This document shows positions 60,270 through 64,000 of a DNA stretch of 64,000 bases, piece by piece. Numbering within the stretch: position 1 is the first letter of the stretch; each line of letters starts with the position of its first letter. The notes under the pieces were generated by a model. That model was not told the DNA's origin, ran no database searches, and saw only the letters and a program-made list of their open reading frames with translations. This DNA is from Spirometra erinaceieuropaei. Taxonomy: Eukaryota; Platyhelminthes; Cestoda; Diphyllobothriidea; Diphyllobothriidae. The stretch spans positions 1 through 64,000 of the forward strand of contig CACRXP010000664.1 in NCBI GenBank assembly GCA_902702965.1, written 5' to 3'. Position numbers and translations under genes: made by a program.

Positions 60270-62186
60270 CAGTACCTGTGCTAACTCATGAAATGCCGAG
60301 GTCAAAAGAAGAGTGGAGAATGTAGCGTATTTTTGGTGTTGTTATTTCTTTTTATTTAGTTGAAATAAGGACGAAAAGGCCGTTTGCTGAAGGAAAGTTT
60401 GATACGGATCTGTATATTAAATAGAAAACGGGCCGCATTTCCGCGAAATCGGAGGATTCCTGATATTCAAGCAGTTTCCTACGCTATTAAAGCTTTCGGA
60501 TGGAAATTCTTTGTGTAACCTTATTAATCTGTTTAAGAAGATTAATAAAAGGACGAAATTTTTTATTAAGCTTTCGAACAAAAAGAAAAAATTAAATTTC
60601 AATATCAACAAAATCAGGGAAATGCAGATAAATTATTTCTTTTTGTGTTCAGGAAATAACGTGCGATTATTTATCTAAAAATTCTATTTTACAAATTCGT
60701 AAAGTTTTATGTTTCAAAATACCGAAATAAAAAATTTTATCAGTGTGATTGTTTTACCAGACTGATAATGCGTGTCGTAAACGAATATATATTGAGTTCG
60801 CGCGACATGCCGTCACTTTTCTCTACCACGCCAAACGATACCTATGTCTAAAAAATACTTATCCGAAGTTGACTTTCAGCGCATTCGAAAATTAGCGGCG
60901 GAGGGAATCCCGCGTGAGTCGTTAGCTAGTATTTTCAATATTAGCAAGGTCACTCTGTGGCGCATTAGTAATGATAAAACTGTTCCTAGAAATAAGATAG
61001 GGGGACCCAAACGGTCCACAAGTAAGCAAGACGACGATTTTATTCATCGTACATTAAAAAAGTTTCATTACATGCCCATTGAGACCATTCAACGGGAACA
61101 TCTGCCGATGTTTTCTATGAACATCATTAGGAAAAGGATGAAGGAATTTGAACTGCAGCGGCGGAAGGCCATGATTAAGCCATATTTAAGTAGAAAACTA
61201 ATTAGAGAACGGCTTTTATTTGCTAAGAATTATATTGATTACAGATCTTCATTTTGGAAGAGCATTTTCTTCTGCGATCAGGTTCTATTTTTAGACAAGC
61301 CTACGAAATCGCTCCAAACAGTCATATGTGGAAAGAACTTCCCAAGAGGACACACTACACCGACGGCAACATTCAAGAACTGTCGGCGGATGATGGTTTG
61401 GATGGCGATTAAATTCGGTGAGCGGCCTGTCTGGCGGTCAACATCCGACACCATCAACAGCAAGGTGTTTATTGCAGTTGTCAAGGATGCTTTCGGCTAC
61501 AACGGCATAAGTCGGCGCCGAATGGATACTGTAATTTTGCAGGACAATGCACCTGTCCACCGCTCTAAAGAGGTACGAATTCGATGCCGCTTGCAACTAT
61601 AATCTAACATTTTAGACAACAACCACCCTCTCCGCCATCGGCCTCCAATCCATTTTCATCCCGGCCAACAGTCCCGATTTGAATCCTATCGAAAATATTT
61701 TTGAAATAGTCAAAAGAAATTAGCACAAAGCTAAGAAGACTCGTTCAGTGCAGGAAAAATTGGATTTCATACTCAATCATTACATTTCACAATCCACCAT
61801 AGATATCCTAGTCATGTCTATGTCTGATAGACTTTCTGCCGTTATTAATTCAAATGGGCAATCAAAAAAGTACTGATTTTTTGTATCTGTTTCTATCCTT
61901 AATTACTTTTGCCTTTTTATGCGCCCTCCTCCTTTATACGCCCTCATACGTAGCCTTTATTAACTTGGTTGTAATATAGGCGTTTCTCGAAAATGTGACT
62001 TTTTTCGAAAATTATTTATTTTTATCTCAGTGAATAATATTTTCTTAACCAAACTTTGCTTTATTTCTTTGACACGTCCTTTATTTTCCGCTATCAGACT
62101 TTGGGAGCCGTAGTGTTTACCGATTCTGCGTTTAAGTCGTTAACCTGGGTTAATTCATGACATTTCATGAGTTAGCACAGGTACTG
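60270..62186 (+). mobile_element. Tc1-type DNA transposon, nearly intact
   Basis: Ends are 26-bp inverted repeats (CAGTACCTGTGCTAACTCAT plus GAAATG) at 60270-60295 and 62161-62186, perfect to one another and flanked by TA on both sides. The length is 1917 bp and it contains one transposase gene (60844-61876). It sits in mL65 intron 1, in the opposite orientation to the gene. Perfect terminal repeats and a single coding lesion suggest a recent insertion. Confidence 0.93.
60844..61876 (+). pseudogene. Tc1-family transposase, DD34E, one premature stop
   Basis: A cut-and-paste transposase. Exon 1 is 60844-61572, a 43-nt GT-AG intron is 61573-61615 (branch-like ATCTAAC), and exon 2 is 61616-61876, giving 329 residues when joined. 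Residues 1-50 form the helix-turn-helix start (LASIFNISKVTLWRISND). The catalytic set is FFCDQ, LQDNAPVHRS and SPDLNPIENIF, with exactly 34 residues between the second D and the E. This holds only after intron removal. An in-frame TAG follows VKRN at about 61721, and the frame then stays open to TGA at 61874. Without splicing the protein would end at 61602 and lose the glutamate. Confidence 0.88.
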
Positions 62187-62753
62187 TATATTCAGGGGAC
62201 GATATATCAGGTTTTCATTACCTTGAACGTTCTGTAGATTAACCAGGGGAGTCAGTCATCCAATTAGAAAAAGAATTGGTGCAAAGATGAGGCACTCACA
62301 GGTGTAGAACGCGCGGTTTAAATAGTGAAAAATAAACCTTCACTGTGCCAGCAGTGAATGGAAGAATTCTAGGCCGTACCAGAGCGTCAAAGTGTGCAGT
62401 ACTCTTCTTGTGATACTTCCGCGACTTCGAAGATTCAGGCAACGGTTGCGTGGTAACAGTCAGAGGAGGGTGACATCAACTGAACAAATTTCCTGACTCT
62501 TCGAACAGCCGGGTCTGCCACATACTGTCATGGACAGTACTGAACGGAAAAGGGTTGACAACCCCGAAAAACCATCTAAAGTTCTGTCCAATTTCGTTGC
62601 TGGTACAGCCCTTGTCGGCGGACAGCAAATCCGGCTGTTCAAAAAGTCAGAAAGTTCATGTCCCTAAACTTTGCACATGGCAAGAGCCTGCGTGAATGAG
62701 TTTTCTGAACGACGCTGTCAGTGGTGAATAGATGTAGAGGGGGGCACGCTCAC

Positions 62754-62969
62754 CCTGGTTGTAGGCAATGGCGCTGGACCAGGCGAAGGCAGTGAGGATA
62801 CCCTCAGAGAGACCGTGTCGTGTGATGATAAACTCCCGCTCGGCCGCGTTCAAGAGAGTGGAGGAGGCAAGATCGTCAAAGAGATCCTCGTTGCGGCTGA
62901 TATCGAGTACACCCACAAGACCGAACTGGCAGGGGTCGCCCTTGAAAAAGGGTGTGTCCGACCAGTAGC
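62754..62969 (-). CDS. mrps30: mL65 internal exon (mitochondrial ribosomal protein)
   Basis: mL65 (MRPS30, PDCD9) is a protein of the large subunit of the animal mitochondrial ribosome, acting in the matrix. The exon has a TTTTTCAG acceptor and a GTGAGC donor, phase 1 to 1, 216 nt. It codes YWSDTPFFKGDPCQFGL and VGVLDISRNEDLFDD, then ILTAFAWSSAIAYNQG, a block found before the TDG region in this family. Spliced to 58964, the junction reads AYNQG-FTLYNDLTYP. Upstream exons (roughly the first half of the protein) are not in the window. Family assignment is from remembered homologues, not a search. Confidence 0.75.
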
Positions 62970-63284
62970 CTGAAAAAGAACAGGCGATGAAGACCGGTAA
63001 GATACTTCATTGCATCACAGCCTCACAAAGAGGTCAACCCAGACAAGTCTGCGTTACTGCAACAAACCTTAATTTTGGCCGCACGTGTTTGACAAGCAGT
63101 GGACGGAGGCTTCATGACACACCAGCCACCGCAAACAATTTCACTGCCAGTTGGCTTAAATCGAACAAGACACCGGTTAATGTGAAGGGTAAAAAATAAG
63201 GCCAAGCTAGTCAGGGCCTAACTCTTACCTTCCCCAGTGTACACAAAAAGACGCCCTTTGAAAGCACCTATAGGTACCAATAAT
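62970..63284. other. mL65 intron sequence, nothing recognised
   Basis: It lies upstream of the internal mL65 exon. No further exon was identified before the inverted repeat. Confidence 0.4.
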
Positions 63285-63997
63285 TATGGCTTAGGAGGCT
63301 ATCAAATGGCATGACAACACGGTCAGAGTTCAAAGACTCCTTAATGTGGCCTTCATGGCACTCTCACTTAGGTGAGGCTCCGACACCCTCGTGATGAGGC
63401 CTAAATTTCAGGGCTAGGGACCAGGTCGCGTATGTCACGCGTGGCTCTACTTTATCAACTTCGCTCGCGCCAACCTCCCCTGCCGTATTTACTTGATCCC
63501 CCCATCTGAACGCGATGGGTTTAGGCATATCAAGTGCACAGGATGTGGCGCAAGCCCACTTCGGTTTGAACAAATTTTTGAGTAAACCACTGTGACGACC
63601 GTAGTCCTCACCGCTTGTGGTGAACAAACTACCTCGTCCCCATGTAAGACTGAACACACCGGTGTTTTAAGTGTTTGTAACGAGCTACTTCATTTTGTTG
63701 GTACCCCACCTTCCCAGAATAATCTATAGAGTACTGAGAAGGCGAATGTGCTACGGGAGCTTCGTGAGCAGATGCCCGTTTTTGGCGGTCGGGCAGCCAC
63801 CCTGCCGGAACCCCACAAGCAAACTCTTCAGGAGAAAAAGAAAAGGATCCGTGGGATAAAACCACACCGAGAAGTTCTGCGAGGCCCTCGTCACTGGAGA
63901 CGAATTCTCTCGCCGCGCTGCCTTTTGTCCACTTTCCACCACACGCTGTATAGTTACTTTGCATAGACCTCTTTGGTGTGCCCTGTTCAAAGGACCT
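63285..63997 (-). repeat. Inverted dispersed repeat, copy 2
   Basis: Reverse complement of 53203-53945. It reaches the window end, so the true boundary may lie outside. Confidence 0.8.
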
Positions 63998-64000
63998 CTT

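Noticed and set aside
1..64000. CRISPR array, operon, integron or phage module
   Set aside because: No regularly spaced identical repeats, no compact same-strand gene runs and no prokaryotic gene families; the sequence is eukaryotic.

Overview
The window looks like nuclear DNA of a parasitic flatworm, most likely a tapeworm of the diphyllobothriidean type. This is an inference. It rests on low gene density, spliced genes with GT-AG introns, decayed Penelope-like elements, CR1/Jockey-like LINEs and tRNA-derived SINEs, and on TTAGGG-type interstitial repeats. The LINE proteins also resemble families I recall from Spirometra, Diphyllobothrium and Schistocephalus assemblies. There is no operon, rRNA gene or CRISPR array, and one 202-base assembly gap lies at 37774-37975.

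Almost everything is repeat. Four Penelope-like elements are recognisable: two near-identical copies on the minus strand at 3.7-5.1 and 6.3-7.2 kb, and two of another lineage on the plus strand at 18.5-19.9 and 25.0-26.0 kb. LINE pieces lie at 20.0-23.6, 26.6-27.3, 39.0-40.3 and 42.8-44.7 kb. The remainder includes SINEs, foldback elements, MITEs, tandem duplications, two degenerate telomere-like tracts and several long dispersed or inverted repeats. The largest inverted pair is 7.15-10.43 kb against 27.6-33.0 kb. A near-intact Tc1-type transposon (60270-62186) has a complete DD34E triad, a 43-nt intron and one premature stop.

Two sets of host genes can be supported. The first is a cluster at 29.4-37.7 kb coding for an unrecognised family of small secreted proteins. 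Gene A (29476-31851) has five exons that join without a stop into a 186-residue protein with a signal peptide. Gene C (35664-36909) repeats exons 2-5 with the same intron phases and almost the same exon lengths, but its sequence has diverged strongly. Two further partial copies, B (35119-35501) and D (37522-37637), flank C. Gene A lies inside the right arm of the large inverted duplication; the left arm lacks it. This cluster is the best candidate here for an undescribed, fast-evolving gene system.

The second is the 3' half of a mitochondrial ribosomal protein gene, mL65 (MRPS30/PDCD9 family), on the minus strand. Its three exons at 62754-62969, 58769-58964 and 54332-54683 join in matching phases. 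Its two roughly 4-kb introns hold the Tc1 element, a SINE dimer and a 1-kb dispersed repeat.
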